The notes under the pieces were generated by a model. That model was given only the letters and a program-made list of their open reading frames with translations. It was not told the DNA's origin and searched no databases. A program made the position numbers and the translations under genes. From the NCBI GenBank assembly GCA_021202895.1, contig JAJQCE010000024.1, forward strand, positions 1-57,809: DNA of 57,809 nucleotides. Direction: 5' to 3'. This document shows positions 24,459 to 33,748 of the stretch, in pieces. This stretch comes from Ruminococcus sp. Lineage in GTDB: Bacteria; Bacillota; Clostridia; Oscillospirales; Ruminococcaceae. Every line of letters begins with the position of its first letter. The first letter of the stretch is position 1.

Positions 24459-26696
24459 TCAGAGCGAAAGCTGTTCAGGATCGGGCAAATCCTTGGCAGG
24501 AGAGCCTGTTGACGGGATATTTTTGCAGCGGTATTTCCTTATACCGTCCGCCGTTTCATGAGAAATAATCTCTGCGCTTACAACCTCCGCCTTGCTCTTA
24601 AGCGACATAACTGAAACGCCGACTGTGGATCTGGTGGATTTCGGCAAAAGCAATGCAGTATCGAATATCAGCGCACGATTATTTGAAGATCGCAGAATAA
24701 TTTCCTCGTTATCAAGAACATGAATTGCGGCGACAATTTTCGCCTTTAAGCTTAGCGCACCTGTAAGCTTTTTTCTGTTGGTCTTTGTTTCATACGCATT
24801 AAGCGGAACCTTCGCCACCTTGCCGTTTGCATAAACAAAAATCATATACCCGCTGTAATCGGTAGTATTTACCATTGTAACTATGCTCTCATCCTCATCA
24901 AAGGAAAGCTTTGCGGGAACATAATCTCCCATTGCACTGGCTTTAGTTTCGCCAAAAGCGCTAACCTTTGTTTTGTAGCAATTTGCGCCTGTTGTGAAGA
25001 AAAGCAGTTCAGAGCGGTTCGATGTTTCTATCCTTTGGCTTACAAAGTCGCCGTCCTTAACCTTTTGGTCGCTTGCCATTCTAAGCGAATTGGGCAGAAT
25101 CTTCTTAAAGTAGCCGCTGTCTGTCAGGAACAGCGTGCAGTTAAAGTCAGCTATCTCATCTTCAAGATCAGGCTCGACAATATCCGACTGATAGAAAAAC
25201 TGCGTTCTTCTCGGCTGTGAATATTTTTTAATAATTTCCTTAAGCTCTGATGAAATAACAGACTTGATTTTACGGTCGCTGCCTGCAATATCCTCAAGCT
25301 TAGAAATTTCCTGATTAAGCTCGTCTATATCCTTAGTGCGTTTGAGAATATACTCACGGTTGAGGTGTCTTAGCTTTATTTCAGCAACATACTCCGCCTG
25401 AACCTCGTCAATTCCAAAGCCTATCATAAGATTAGGAACGACAAGAGCTTCCTCCTCCGTTTCACGGACAATTTTTATCGCCTTGTCTATATCAAGCAGT
25501 ATCTTCTCCAAGCCCTCCAACAGGTGCAGGCGTTCCTTTTTCTTGGCAAGCTCAAAAATAGTGCGCCGTCTTACGCAGTCTATTCTGAATTTTATCCACT
25601 CGTCCAAAATTTCATAAACGCCCATAACCTTTGGATAGCCGTGAACGAGAATATTAAAGTTGCAGGAATAGCTATCCTGAAGTGGCGTAAGCTTATAGAG
25701 CTTTTGCAGTACCTTTTCAGGGTCTGTACCCTTTTTTAGATCGATAGTTATGGTAAGTCCGTCAAGGTCGGTATCATCTCTCACATATGAAACCTCTTTG
25801 AGCTTTCCCGCCTTAACCTGCGCTATAATCTTTTCAATAATTGCTTCAACCGTTGTAGTAGCAGGGATTTCAGTCACGCTTATAGAGTTTGTCTTTTTAT
25901 CATACTCGCACTTTGCCCTCAGCTTAACAGAGCCTCTGCCTGTGCGGTAGATTTCATCAAGCGTCTGCTCATCATAAAGCATAAGTCCGCCGCCTGCAAA
26001 ATCAGGTCCCTTAAGAGTATCAATTATATTGTAGTCAGGATGCTTCATCAAAGCAATAGTCGTTTCGCAGATTTCCTGCAAATTAAACGAGCATACGCTT
26101 GAAGCCATTGAAACTCCTATTCCGACATTGGAATTAACCAAAATTGACGGAAAAGCGGCAGGAAGCAGCACGGGCTCCAGCATTTCATTATCATAGTTAG
26201 GCACAAAATCAACTGTGTCCTTGTCAATATCGCCAAAAAGCTCATTGCATATCGGTGCAAGCTTGGCCTCTGTATAACGCGACGCCGCAAAGGACATATC
26301 GCGAGAATATGCCTTTCCAAAGTTTCCCTTTGAATCTACATAGGGGTGAAGCAGAGTTTCATTTCCCCTTGCAAGGCGCACCATTGTTTCATATATCGCC
26401 ATATCGCCGTGAGGATTAAGCTTCATCGTCTGACCGACAATATTTGCAGATTTCGTTCTCGGACCGTTAAGCAATCCCATTTTGTACATTGTATATAAAA
26501 TCTTACGGTGTGACGGCTTAAACCCGTCGATTTCTGGGAAAGCTCTCGACACAATAACGCTCATAGCGTAGGGCATATAGTTCTTTTCGAGAGTTTCGGT
26601 TATCTGCTCCTCAACTACTGTTCCTGCGCCTGCTATATAAGCGTCAGGGATTTTCTGTTCCTTTTTCTTTTTAGGCTCCTGTTTTTTTCTGGGCAT
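24459..26696 (-). CDS. parC: type IIA DNA topoisomerase subunit A (ParC/GyrA-like)
   Basis: This is the DNA-cleaving subunit of topoisomerase IV or gyrase. The 745-residue protein has a Lys-rich start (1-17), then the breakage-reunion domain with catalytic Tyr141 in AASRYTEAKL, and a C-terminal domain from about 500 with shortened beta-propeller-like repeats. No GyrA-box (QRRGGKG) is seen, so topoisomerase IV is favoured over gyrase, but ParC and GyrA paralogues in Clostridia are hard to separate by eye. In the quinolone region the usual HGDS reads HGDM (Met99) and the following acidic residue is Glu103. GGAGGA lies upstream of the ATG. It is the last gene of parE - 71-residue protein - parC. 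Confidence 0.88.
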   Translation of the reverse strand: MPRKKQEPKKKKEQKIPDAYIAGAGTVVEEQITETLEKNYMPYAMSVIVSRAFPEIDGFKPSHRKILYTMYKMGLLNGPRTKSANIVGQTMKLNPHGDMAIYETMVRLARGNETLLHPYVDSKGNFGKAYSRDMSFAASRYTEAKLAPICNELFGDIDKDTVDFVPNYDNEMLEPVLLPAAFPSILVNSNVGIGVSMASSVCSFNLQEICETTIALMKHPDYNIIDTLKGPDFAGGGLMLYDEQTLDEIYRTGRGSVKLRAKCEYDKKTNSISVTEIPATTTVEAIIEKIIAQVKAGKLKEVSYVRDDTDLDGLTITIDLKKGTDPEKVLQKLYKLTPLQDSYSCNFNILVHGYPKVMGVYEILDEWIKFRIDCVRRRTIFELAKKKERLHLLEGLEKILLDIDKAIKIVRETEEEALVVPNLMIGFGIDEVQAEYVAEIKLRHLNREYILKRTKDIDELNQEISKLEDIAGSDRKIKSVISSELKEIIKKYSQPRRTQFFYQSDIVEPDLEDEIADFNCTLFLTDSGYFKKILPNSLRMASDQKVKDGDFVSQRIETSNRSELLFFTTGANCYKTKVSAFGETKASAMGDYVPAKLSFDEDESIVTMVNTTDYSGYMIFVYANGKVAKVPLNAYETKTNRKKLTGALSLKAKIVAAIHVLDNEEIILRSSNNRALIFDTALLLPKSTRSTVGVSVMSLKSKAEVVSAEIISHETADGIRKYRCKNIPSTGSPAKDLPDPEQLSL

Positions 26697-26792
26697 TTAT
26701 ATTATTCCTCCAATAGACCGATTTTTCAAATTTTCTTTATTGGGTGTCTGATTACGGTTTTAACGCTCTCAAGCGCTGCCACACAAACCCTT

Positions 26793-27008
26793 TCACATCA
26801 AAAAAATCTTAACCGCCGCAGCCGCAGTTATCAAAACCACCGCTGTTACATATGCTGCAATCATTCTGTTGCGGTACTTTTTCAACTGCTCGTCCGCTTT
26901 CTCTGCGCCGAAGCTTTTAAAAAGCTTAGCCGTTGCAGCGATAGAATAAACAAGCACCACAGCCGCAAGCAGAAGCAGTATATATATAAGAATTTTCACA
27001 TCAATCAA
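26793..27008 (-). CDS. 71-residue two-helix membrane protein between topoisomerase genes
   Basis: I do not recognise the family. The short protein has a hydrophobic segment at about 5-28 (ILIYILLLLAAVVLVYSIAATA), a charged loop (FKSFGAEKADEQLKKYRNR) and a second segment at about 49-70. It starts only six bases after the parE stop and is followed by parC after 96 bases, so it is co-transcribed with a topoisomerase pair. The ORF has a plausible start after a GGAATTG-type site. Whether it affects the topoisomerase is unknown. Confidence 0.65.
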   Translation of the reverse strand: MIDVKILIYILLLLAAVVLVYSIAATAKLFKSFGAEKADEQLKKYRNRMIAAYVTAVVLITAAAAVKIFLM

Positions 27009-27014
27009 TTCCTT

Positions 27015-29021
27015 TTATGAAATATCCGCCATTTCAAGATAATCATGACCAAATTCAGAGATATGATCCTTTCTGCCCTGCAAATTATCTCCCAGAAGCA
27101 TATCGAAAACCTCCGCTGTTTGCTCAACATCTGACGGCATAACCTTAATAAGGCGTCTTGTCGATGGGTTCATAGTCGTAAGACTCATCATCTCCGCTTC
27201 ATTTTCTCCAAGTCCCTTAGAACGCTGAAGCGTGTACTTTTTGCCGTCAATCATCTTTAAAATCTCGGTCTTTTCATTTTCGTCATAGGCAAAATACGAC
27301 TTTTCTCCGCTCTTTTCCTTTACAGTTATTTCATAAAGCGGAGATTCGGCTATATAGACAAACCCTTCATTTATAAGCGTCGGAGTAAGCCTGTAAAGCA
27401 TTGTAAGCACAAGCGTGCGAATCTGAAAGCCGTCATAATCGGCATCTGTACAAATTATAACCTTGTTCCATCTGAGTCCGTTGATATTAAAATTTGAAAG
27501 CTCCTTATTTGACTTTGTGCTAACCTCAACTCCACAGCCGAGAACCTTTATAAGATCGGTTATTATTTCATTCTTGAAAATCTTTGCAAAGTCCGCCTTA
27601 AGGCAGTTGAGAATTTTTCCTCTTATCGGGATAACCGCCTGAAACTCGCTGTCGCGAGCCATTTTAACAGAGCCTAAAGCCGAATCTCCCTCAACTATAT
27701 ACAGCTCCCTTACGCTCACGTCCTTTGAACGGCAGTCGTTGAATTTTTGCACCTGATTTGACAAATCTATATTTGCAGTCAGCGTCTTTTTAAGATTAAG
27801 CCTTGAAACCTCTGCTTTCTCACGGCTGCGCTTATTTATAAGCACCTGCTCGCAGATTTTAGCCGCCTCTTCAGGCTTCTCAATAAAATAGATTTCAAGC
27901 TGCTGGCGCAGAAACTCATTCATGCAGTCCTTGATAAACTTATTGGTAATAGCCTTTTTGGTCTGGTTCGCATATGACGCCTCTGTAGAAAATGAGCTTG
28001 AAACCAAAACTAAGCATTCGTCTATATCCGCAAAAGTTATAGGCTTTTCATTCTTATTGTACTTGTTATTGCTCTTAAGATAGCTGTTAATCGTGTAGGT
28101 AAAAGCGTTCCTCACCGCCTCCTCTGGAGAGCCACCGTGTTCAAGAAAGCTGGAATTATGAAAATACTCCGCCGTCTTAACATAGTTTGAAAAGGTAAAT
28201 GCGATAGACAGCTTAACCTTATAATCCTCCTTGTCCGCACGGTCGCGTCCTACCCTTTCACCGTTAAAGGTCTGAACGGAGCTGAGTGCGTTTTCTCCGA
28301 CAAGCTCGGCAACATAATCAGAAATACCGTTTTCATAGTAAAAGGTCTGCTCGTTAAATTTTCCGTCAGCCTGCTGCTCTTTAAAAACAAAGGAAACGTT
28401 TGGATTTACCACCGCCTGCTTTTTCAGCATATCCTCAAAAAATTCTGTTTCAATTTTTATCTCGGTAAAAACTTCAAGGTCGGGCTTCCACTTCTGTACT
28501 GTACCCGTTCGTCTGCCCTTGTACGGTTTTTTGGAAAGTCCGCCTATATTTTCTCCCTTTTCAAAGTGCAGACTGTATTCAAAGCCGTCACGGTAAACTG
28601 TGACATCCATATATTCGCTGGCATACTGCGTAGCGCAGGCACCAAGTCCGTTAGTGCCAAGCGAAAACTGATAATTTTCGCCAATAGCGTTATTGTATTT
28701 TCCGCCTGCGTACAGCTCACAGTAAACAAGCTCCCAGTTGTATCGCTGCTGAGCCTGATTATAATCCACAGGACAGCCTCGCCCAAAATCCTCAACCATA
28801 TAGCTATCATCATTAAATTTTGTCAAAATAATCTTATCGCCATTGCCGTCGCGAGCCTCGTCAATTGAATTTGAGATTATCTCAAACACCGAATGCTTGC
28901 AGCCCTCAAGCCCGTCAGAGCCGAAAATAACCGCTGGACGCTTTCTTACTCTGTCAGCGCCCTCCAAAAGCTCAATGGATTCATTATCATATGCTGTCTT
29001 TTTTGATCTGGACTTAGCCAT
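27015..29021 (-). CDS. parE: type IIA DNA topoisomerase subunit B (ParE/GyrB-like)
   Basis: This is the ATPase and TOPRIM subunit partnering the A subunit downstream. The 668-residue protein has the GHKL ATPase motifs EIISNSIDEA, DFGRGCPV and GTNGLGA, the TOPRIM Glu in EGDSALGSVKMARD, and the DxDxD metal site in TDADYDGFQI. The C-terminal region ends soon after SKGLGENE, as in the short ParE/GyrB form. The start at 29021 is chosen because GAAAGGAT lies upstream; a 14-residue longer frame has no such site. The order B - small protein - A on one transcript fits an independent second topoisomerase operon. Confidence 0.9.
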   Translation of the reverse strand: MAKSRSKKTAYDNESIELLEGADRVRKRPAVIFGSDGLEGCKHSVFEIISNSIDEARDGNGDKIILTKFNDDSYMVEDFGRGCPVDYNQAQQRYNWELVYCELYAGGKYNNAIGENYQFSLGTNGLGACATQYASEYMDVTVYRDGFEYSLHFEKGENIGGLSKKPYKGRRTGTVQKWKPDLEVFTEIKIETEFFEDMLKKQAVVNPNVSFVFKEQQADGKFNEQTFYYENGISDYVAELVGENALSSVQTFNGERVGRDRADKEDYKVKLSIAFTFSNYVKTAEYFHNSSFLEHGGSPEEAVRNAFTYTINSYLKSNNKYNKNEKPITFADIDECLVLVSSSFSTEASYANQTKKAITNKFIKDCMNEFLRQQLEIYFIEKPEEAAKICEQVLINKRSREKAEVSRLNLKKTLTANIDLSNQVQKFNDCRSKDVSVRELYIVEGDSALGSVKMARDSEFQAVIPIRGKILNCLKADFAKIFKNEIITDLIKVLGCGVEVSTKSNKELSNFNINGLRWNKVIICTDADYDGFQIRTLVLTMLYRLTPTLINEGFVYIAESPLYEITVKEKSGEKSYFAYDENEKTEILKMIDGKKYTLQRSKGLGENEAEMMSLTTMNPSTRRLIKVMPSDVEQTAEVFDMLLGDNLQGRKDHISEFGHDYLEMADIS

Positions 29022-29074
29022 TTTTTCATCTATCCTTTCAAAAGCTCCCTTTGATTTGCACATAGCTAAAGTTT

Positions 29075-29104
29075 ATTATATCACAAAATATATCAATTTG
29101 TCTA
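29075..29104 (-). promoter_or_regulatory. parE operon promoter
   Basis: On the minus strand TAGACA (29099-29104, five of six consensus bases) and a perfect TATAAT (29075-29080) are separated by 18 bases. Confidence 0.75.
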
Positions 29105-29154
29105 GTAACATTTTTTTAAATTTTTCGTGTAAATAATAAAAATACAAGAATATA

Positions 29155-29182
29155 CCGCCTGATGAAGCACTGCATCAGGCGG
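29155..29182 (-). terminator. terminator of the GtrA/glycosyltransferase operon
   Basis: CCGCCTGATG and CATCAGGCGG form a perfect 10-bp stem with an 8-base loop, 8 bases past the stop at 29191. Only a loose T-rich stretch follows on the minus strand. Confidence 0.8.
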
Positions 29183-29190
29183 CTGATTTT

Positions 29191-29769
29191 CTAGTTTTTT
29201 AATATAACCGTCAGTGAAACTGCCGCAGTCATTATTACAACAAGCACCAGCGGCACTGCACCGTCAGCACAGCCCTTTAATCCGTCAAGCTTATAATACA
29301 AAAGATAGCAAACCATGCTTGCCGCCGCAAAAATCAAGGTGATTACAGCAAACACTATCACAGCAGTTTTCGACAAACAGTTAAGTGCAAAAAAGGAGTT
29401 AAGCTCCAGAAGCGTCACAACTGCCCAGCCGACAATTAAGAAAAGCTCGGTAGTCACCTGACGTTTCAAAAGCAGTGAGGTTACCAAAAGCAAAGCGACA
29501 TAGACTGCGGCTCCAAAAAGGACAATCTGACTGCCGTCAATCACCTTCTCGGCTTTATTCACGCAGTTGTTTCCACGCAAAATTTCAATCAACGCTAAAA
29601 GTCCGAAAATCACAGCGGGTATCAATAGCCAGCCGCTTTTAAAACCTTTTATTGGGTTATCAGGTCTGAACGCAACAAGCCACCACGCAAGATAAAAAGC
29701 ACAGCAAAGTATAAGCATTGCATTTCCTAACAAAATTTGCTTTGCACTTGTCTGAAGCTCTGCAAGCAC
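29191..29769 (-). CDS. multi-spanning membrane protein, function unknown
   Basis: I do not recognise this family. The 192-residue protein has about six hydrophobic segments (near 13-31, 45-63, 78-102, 107-125, 132-155 and 168-190) with very short loops. It begins at a GTG with AAAGGAG upstream, 19 bases after the glycosyltransferase gene, and is the last gene before the operon terminator. Its place suggests a role linked to the cell-surface glycan genes upstream, for example lipid-linked sugar handling; this is inference. Confidence 0.65.
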   Translation of the reverse strand: MLAELQTSAKQILLGNAMLILCCAFYLAWWLVAFRPDNPIKGFKSGWLLIPAVIFGLLALIEILRGNNCVNKAEKVIDGSQIVLFGAAVYVALLLVTSLLLKRQVTTELFLIVGWAVVTLLELNSFFALNCLSKTAVIVFAVITLIFAAASMVCYLLYYKLDGLKGCADGAVPLVLVVIMTAAVSLTVILKN

Positions 29770-29788
29770 TGCGAATCACTCCTTTATT

Positions 29789-31552
29789 TTATTGCAGATT
29801 CGGATAGCAAACTACAATATACACCATCACAGAAATTGCCGCAAAAATCAAAGCCGCCGCAGACAAAGCAAGCGAAGCCACATTACCGACCTTATTTTTG
29901 CTACTCATATCCCGTATACTTATTCCTAAAAACAGTGTTGTCACTATAACGGTAGGAGTTATGTATCTGAAATTCATTGTGCAGGTAAACGGATAGTCGT
30001 GCGCCATTTTGTAAAAATTCACCATCATCATAAGGTAAAAACCGCCGAACAGCGTCTTTTGCGCCGTATCCATACCGCAGCTTTTTCTAAACATTGTGAC
30101 AATCATCATAGCAAAGCAGATAAGAGCCAAAACCGCCGCAAGCCAAAAGAAAATTCTGCATATGGCAAGCATATAGCTGTCGCCTAAAAAATTAGACTCG
30201 TCTATAGCTTCACCAAAAAGAGAATTTTTAAGCAGCGTCACAAGTGGGTTGTACTCGTTATAGCTTATAGCCTCACCGCTGTCACTGTAGCTTAGCCACT
30301 GCTCAAACACGCTGTCAAACTGCGATGATGAAAAATCCGTGATTCTTGAAAAAAAGCTTTGATCGCCTATATACTGTGTGACATTTTCGCTCATTTCCTG
30401 AACGTAGGTTATCGGCACCTTGTATTTTATATAATTCTTTATTTCAAACCAAAGCCCGAGCGGAACACAGACAACTGCAAAGGACGCAAACTGCGCAAAA
30501 AGCTTCTTCCCGTCCGTCTTGAATTTTCTGACAAACACTATCAGGAATACCACTGCTATAGGCGGAGCGACAAGCGCCGCAGTAAGCTTCGTCATCATTC
30601 CAAGTCCTATGCAAAGTGCGATTTTCAGTATACCCTTAAAGGTCTGATTTTCATACCATTTCAGCGTGCAGAGAATTGCTCCCATCATGAAAACTACCGA
30701 AAGCACATCGTTGTTTATCGCTCCCGACATCAGAATAAACGCAGGGTGGAAAGCGACAATAATCATGGGTACATAAAGTGCAAAACCCTCAAGCTTAAAG
30801 TGGCGAAAAATCTTATAGGCGGTAATCATTATCGCCATTGAATAGAACAGCGTAAGAGTTTGCAGAGATTCTCTTGCAGGGTTGTAGCCTACGCCTAAAA
30901 TATTCTCGCTTATTTCAATCCAAACTGCACAGATTATATGATGGAGCGGAGGGTGGCAAAACTGCCATACCTCTCTGATGTCAAAATCGGGGAGCTTGTG
31001 ATTATACAAAATATACTCGATATAAGCCGCATGACCGTCCTCGCCGCCGAATTTATGAACGTCATTCTGTCTTGTATAGACAGAGGTGTAGTAAACGTAA
31101 TAAAACTTAACCATAAAGCTTAGTGCTAAAATCAAGAGAGAATTAAGCTGCATGGAAAAATTTTTTGTCCGAGAAAAATAGTAAAGCAAAAATATTATCG
31201 CACAGCCTCCCAACAGCATATATATACCCTTTGTCGGCTGATTGGCATAAATCTTAAGCAACACAAAATCAGCGGCTATAAAAGCCACAGCTAAAATGCC
31301 GCATATGTTTTTGCTGTAGACGCTGTTCCTGTAAAGCCTGTAAATAACAAAATATCCTGCCGCCAAAACAAGAAGCGTTTCAATGTAAAGAGCGTTTGAT
31401 GGAACATTCTCCTCTGCGCCTAAATAAAACGGATTTATAAACATGCAGACCGCAAGCGCCCAAAGATAAGGGTGAGCGGCAAGCGAACGAATTAGTGCGT
31501 CAACATATTTTTCTGAGATAACAATTTTACCTTCGTTATCACTTTTGCTCAT
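29789..31552 (-). CDS. membrane glycosyltransferase, ArnT/PMT-like (GT-C fold)
   Basis: It is predicted to transfer a sugar from a polyprenyl-phosphate donor on the outer side of the membrane. The 587-residue protein has about 11-12 hydrophobic segments and a large first external loop with [14 protein letters not shown] and [11 protein letters not shown], matching the loop of GT39/GT83-type enzymes; Asp or Glu there would be the catalytic base. A soluble loop with [15 protein letters not shown] precedes the last helices. The start overlaps the upstream gene by 14 bases, and GGAGAAGGA lies upstream of the ATG. The acceptor is unknown; GtrA in the same operon may supply the lipid-linked donor. 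Confidence 0.8.
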   Translation of the reverse strand: MSKSDNEGKIVISEKYVDALIRSLAAHPYLWALAVCMFINPFYLGAEENVPSNALYIETLLVLAAGYFVIYRLYRNSVYSKNICGILAVAFIAADFVLLKIYANQPTKGIYMLLGGCAIIFLLYYFSRTKNFSMQLNSLLILALSFMVKFYYVYYTSVYTRQNDVHKFGGEDGHAAYIEYILYNHKLPDFDIREVWQFCHPPLHHIICAVWIEISENILGVGYNPARESLQTLTLFYSMAIMITAYKIFRHFKLEGFALYVPMIIVAFHPAFILMSGAINNDVLSVVFMMGAILCTLKWYENQTFKGILKIALCIGLGMMTKLTAALVAPPIAVVFLIVFVRKFKTDGKKLFAQFASFAVVCVPLGLWFEIKNYIKYKVPITYVQEMSENVTQYIGDQSFFSRITDFSSSQFDSVFEQWLSYSDSGEAISYNEYNPLVTLLKNSLFGEAIDESNFLGDSYMLAICRIFFWLAAVLALICFAMMIVTMFRKSCGMDTAQKTLFGGFYLMMMVNFYKMAHDYPFTCTMNFRYITPTVIVTTLFLGISIRDMSSKNKVGNVASLALSAAALIFAAISVMVYIVVCYPNLQ

Positions 31553-33092
31553 GGTATTCCTTCTCCGTATTTACATTCCAGACAGCGCTCTTGTCAGCCG
31601 AGCCCGATTTAACAGCCTTGACAGCGTTAATTGCAGTAAGCATGGAATGATCCATATTGTTGTAGCGGTGCTGACCGTTTCTTCCGACGCAGAAAAGATT
31701 GTCAAACCCATTCAGGTAATCCACAACCTCGTCAAAGTCCTTGTAGGTATCAAAATACGCAGGATAAGCCTTCTTAATTTTCTCACGATGAGCGTCCTTA
31801 ACCGCACCCTTTCTGATAACTCCCATCTTTATAAGCTCTTTGATTGCAAAATTTATACAATCCTTATCACTCATATTCCAGAAATCATCACCCTCAGCGC
31901 AGAAATATTCAAGACCGATCCACACAGTTTCAGCAGGGTTCTTAACCATATACGGCGACCAGTTGTTGAAAATCTGTATTCTTCCAAGCTTGACGCCCTT
32001 GTCCTGAACATAAATCCAGCAGTCGGGAACTATATTCCCCAGTGTCCTCTTGTCAGTTTTATTTACAAGCTTAAGCTTATCTACCAAAAGTCCGACGGTG
32101 ACAAAATCCCGATACGGCAGACCCTCTGCAATTGCTTTTGCCTCATCGTTTTTGACGTCCATTCCGCCTAACAGATCCTTTATAGGCATAGACGAAATAA
32201 ACACATCGCCCTTAATTTCCTTTTCGCCGTCAGCAGTTTTACAAATAACAGAGGTGATTTTGCCGTCAGAGGTTTTTATCTCACTGACAGAGTGGTTAAG
32301 CAGAATTTTTCCGCCCATTTTCTCCGTCTTTTGAGCCACAAGCTCCCATAGCTGACCAGGACCGTATTTAGGATACCAATACTGCTCGATAAGCGAGGTT
32401 TCAGCGTTGTTGTTATTCTTTGTGCCTATTAGCTTGGTGAACATATCCTTTATGATAGCGGTAATCGACAAGCCCTTGACGCGCTGTGCGCCCCAGTCAG
32501 CGGAAATTTCACTCGGATGTCTGCCCCAGAGCTTTTCGGTATAGCCCTCAAAAAACATAGAATACAAAACTCTGCCGAAGCGGTTAATATAGAAGTTTTC
32601 AAGATTATTTTCAGGCAGCTTATTAACGCAAGAATAAAGATAGCTGAATCCTGCCTTTGCAGTAGTTACAAGTCCCATGTTCTTTATCGTATTCATATTC
32701 ATCGTGACAGGATAATCAAAGAAGCAATGATTGTAATAAATCCTTGAAACACGGTCGCGGACAAGCATTACCTCGTCTTCGGTTTCAGGGTCAGGCCCGC
32801 CCTTTTCAAGCGGCTTTTCTCTGCCTAAAATCTTATCGTCAAAGGCGGGCTTGCCCTGAATCGGCATAAGCTCGCTCCACCACTTCATTATCTCATCGTC
32901 CTTAGAGAAAAATCTGTGACCGCCTATATCCATTCTGTTGCCCTTATAGCGCACAGTCTGAGAAATTCCGCCGAAAACTTCACTCTCCTCAAGCACCGTG
33001 ACGTTGTATTGCTCTGAGCCTGAATCCTTCAAAAGCTCATACGCCGCCGTAAGTCCGGCAGGACCTGCTCCAATAATTACTACATTCTTCAT
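31539..33092 (-). CDS. FAD-dependent NAD(P)-binding protein, UDP-galactopyranose mutase/amine oxidase-like
   Basis: The 517-residue flavoprotein starts with the Rossmann motif [12 protein letters not shown] (5-16) and [21 protein letters not shown], typical of protoporphyrinogen oxidase / UGM-like proteins that act on sugar nucleotides or sterol-like substrates. Late in the protein, [21 protein letters not shown] is the FAD-contacting motif usual for this group. It lies between gtrA and a membrane glycosyltransferase, so it probably modifies a sugar for cell-surface use. A true UDP-galactopyranose mutase is shorter, about 370-400 residues, so the exact reaction is open. GAGGG precedes the ATG. 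Confidence 0.78.
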   Translation of the reverse strand: MKNVVIIGAGPAGLTAAYELLKDSGSEQYNVTVLEESEVFGGISQTVRYKGNRMDIGGHRFFSKDDEIMKWWSELMPIQGKPAFDDKILGREKPLEKGGPDPETEDEVMLVRDRVSRIYYNHCFFDYPVTMNMNTIKNMGLVTTAKAGFSYLYSCVNKLPENNLENFYINRFGRVLYSMFFEGYTEKLWGRHPSEISADWGAQRVKGLSITAIIKDMFTKLIGTKNNNNAETSLIEQYWYPKYGPGQLWELVAQKTEKMGGKILLNHSVSEIKTSDGKITSVICKTADGEKEIKGDVFISSMPIKDLLGGMDVKNDEAKAIAEGLPYRDFVTVGLLVDKLKLVNKTDKRTLGNIVPDCWIYVQDKGVKLGRIQIFNNWSPYMVKNPAETVWIGLEYFCAEGDDFWNMSDKDCINFAIKELIKMGVIRKGAVKDAHREKIKKAYPAYFDTYKDFDEVVDYLNGFDNLFCVGRNGQHRYNNMDHSMLTAINAVKAVKSGSADKSAVWNVNTEKEYHEQK

Positions 33093-33142
33093 ATAACTAA
33101 CCCTCTGTCTTTAAAAATTTTGCTGTCCATTTATCTGGACTG

Positions 33143-33601
33143 TTAATTGTTTTCACCATCATCTGATTTATTATTGTACAGCAGATATTTCCTCGCAAAA
33201 AAATTCCAAAAAAAAGAAATTGCAGTGGAAGCGACCTTGGCGATAAGCTGATAAAGGCTTGTAGTATCGGCAAGGAGATAATCAAAAAGTGATGTAACGC
33301 CTGCTGTAATAAGCAAGCCTACAACGCCAATTGCGGCAAAGCCTGCAAACTCCGCAAGCTTTGATTTAACTTTCGAGCCGTTAAACACCCAGACAGTGCT
33401 TATCAGAAAATTTGTTACAAGTCCCAGTACAAACGATATTACGTTCGCCGCCACAGCATATTTTCCGCCGAAAACAACATAAAACAGCAAAGCAGAGCTT
33501 CCCCAGTCAACGACTGTAGCTACACCGCCTACAAAAATATAGCGAAAAAATTGTATAAATGTATTATCGGTTTTCCCTGCAAGCATTTCTTTAATCTTCA
33601 T
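33143..33601 (-). CDS. GtrA-family membrane protein
   Basis: GtrA-like proteins are small four-helix membrane proteins thought to move or present polyprenyl-phosphate-linked sugars. The 152-residue protein shows the standard features: FFRYIFVGGVATVVDWGSS at the start of helix 1, NVISFVLGLVTNFLISTVWVF in helix 2 and a final FFWNFFARKYLLY. It is the first gene of the operon that continues with the FAD protein and the glycosyltransferase. A promoter with a hairpin leader lies upstream. The AAAGGA site is 15 bases from the ATG, which is long. Confidence 0.9.
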   Translation of the reverse strand: MKIKEMLAGKTDNTFIQFFRYIFVGGVATVVDWGSSALLFYVVFGGKYAVAANVISFVLGLVTNFLISTVWVFNGSKVKSKLAEFAGFAAIGVVGLLITAGVTSLFDYLLADTTSLYQLIAKVASTAISFFWNFFARKYLLYNNKSDDGENN

Positions 33602-33633
33602 ATTAAAGCTGTCAATCCTTTCGTTAAAAGTGC

Positions 33634-33669
33634 GTTAAGCCCATCGGCTGATATGCCGCTAGGCTTAAC
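33634..33669 (-). promoter_or_regulatory. leader stem-loop upstream of gtrA
   Basis: GTTAAGCC and GGCTTAAC form a perfect 8-bp outer stem, with an inner CGGC / GCCG stem and an ATATCA-type loop. It sits in the leader between the promoter and gtrA. It does not match any riboswitch I know. Confidence 0.65.
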
Positions 33670-33680
33670 TCACCTATTCA

Positions 33681-33709
33681 ATTATACCACACTTTATTAC
33701 AAAATGCAA
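33681..33709 (-). promoter_or_regulatory. gtrA operon promoter
   Basis: On the minus strand -35 TTGCAT (33704-33709) and a perfect -10 TATAAT (33681-33686) are 17 bases apart. Confidence 0.78.
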
Positions 33710-33748
33710 CTATAAACAAGGATTTTTTTTTAATTTCCCTAAACACCT

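Noticed and set aside
24459-29021. naming the topoisomerase pair gyrA/gyrB
   Set aside because: No GyrA-box was found and the C-terminal domain of the A subunit looks short; topoisomerase IV fits better, though the call stays provisional.
30359-30841. 160-codon frame opposite the membrane glycosyltransferase
   Set aside because: The His/Arg/Lys-rich composition is what results from reading a membrane protein gene backward.
31545-32171. 208-codon open frame on the plus strand opposite the FAD protein
   Set aside because: It is a shadow of the real gene, with no domain, no promoter and no ribosome-binding site.
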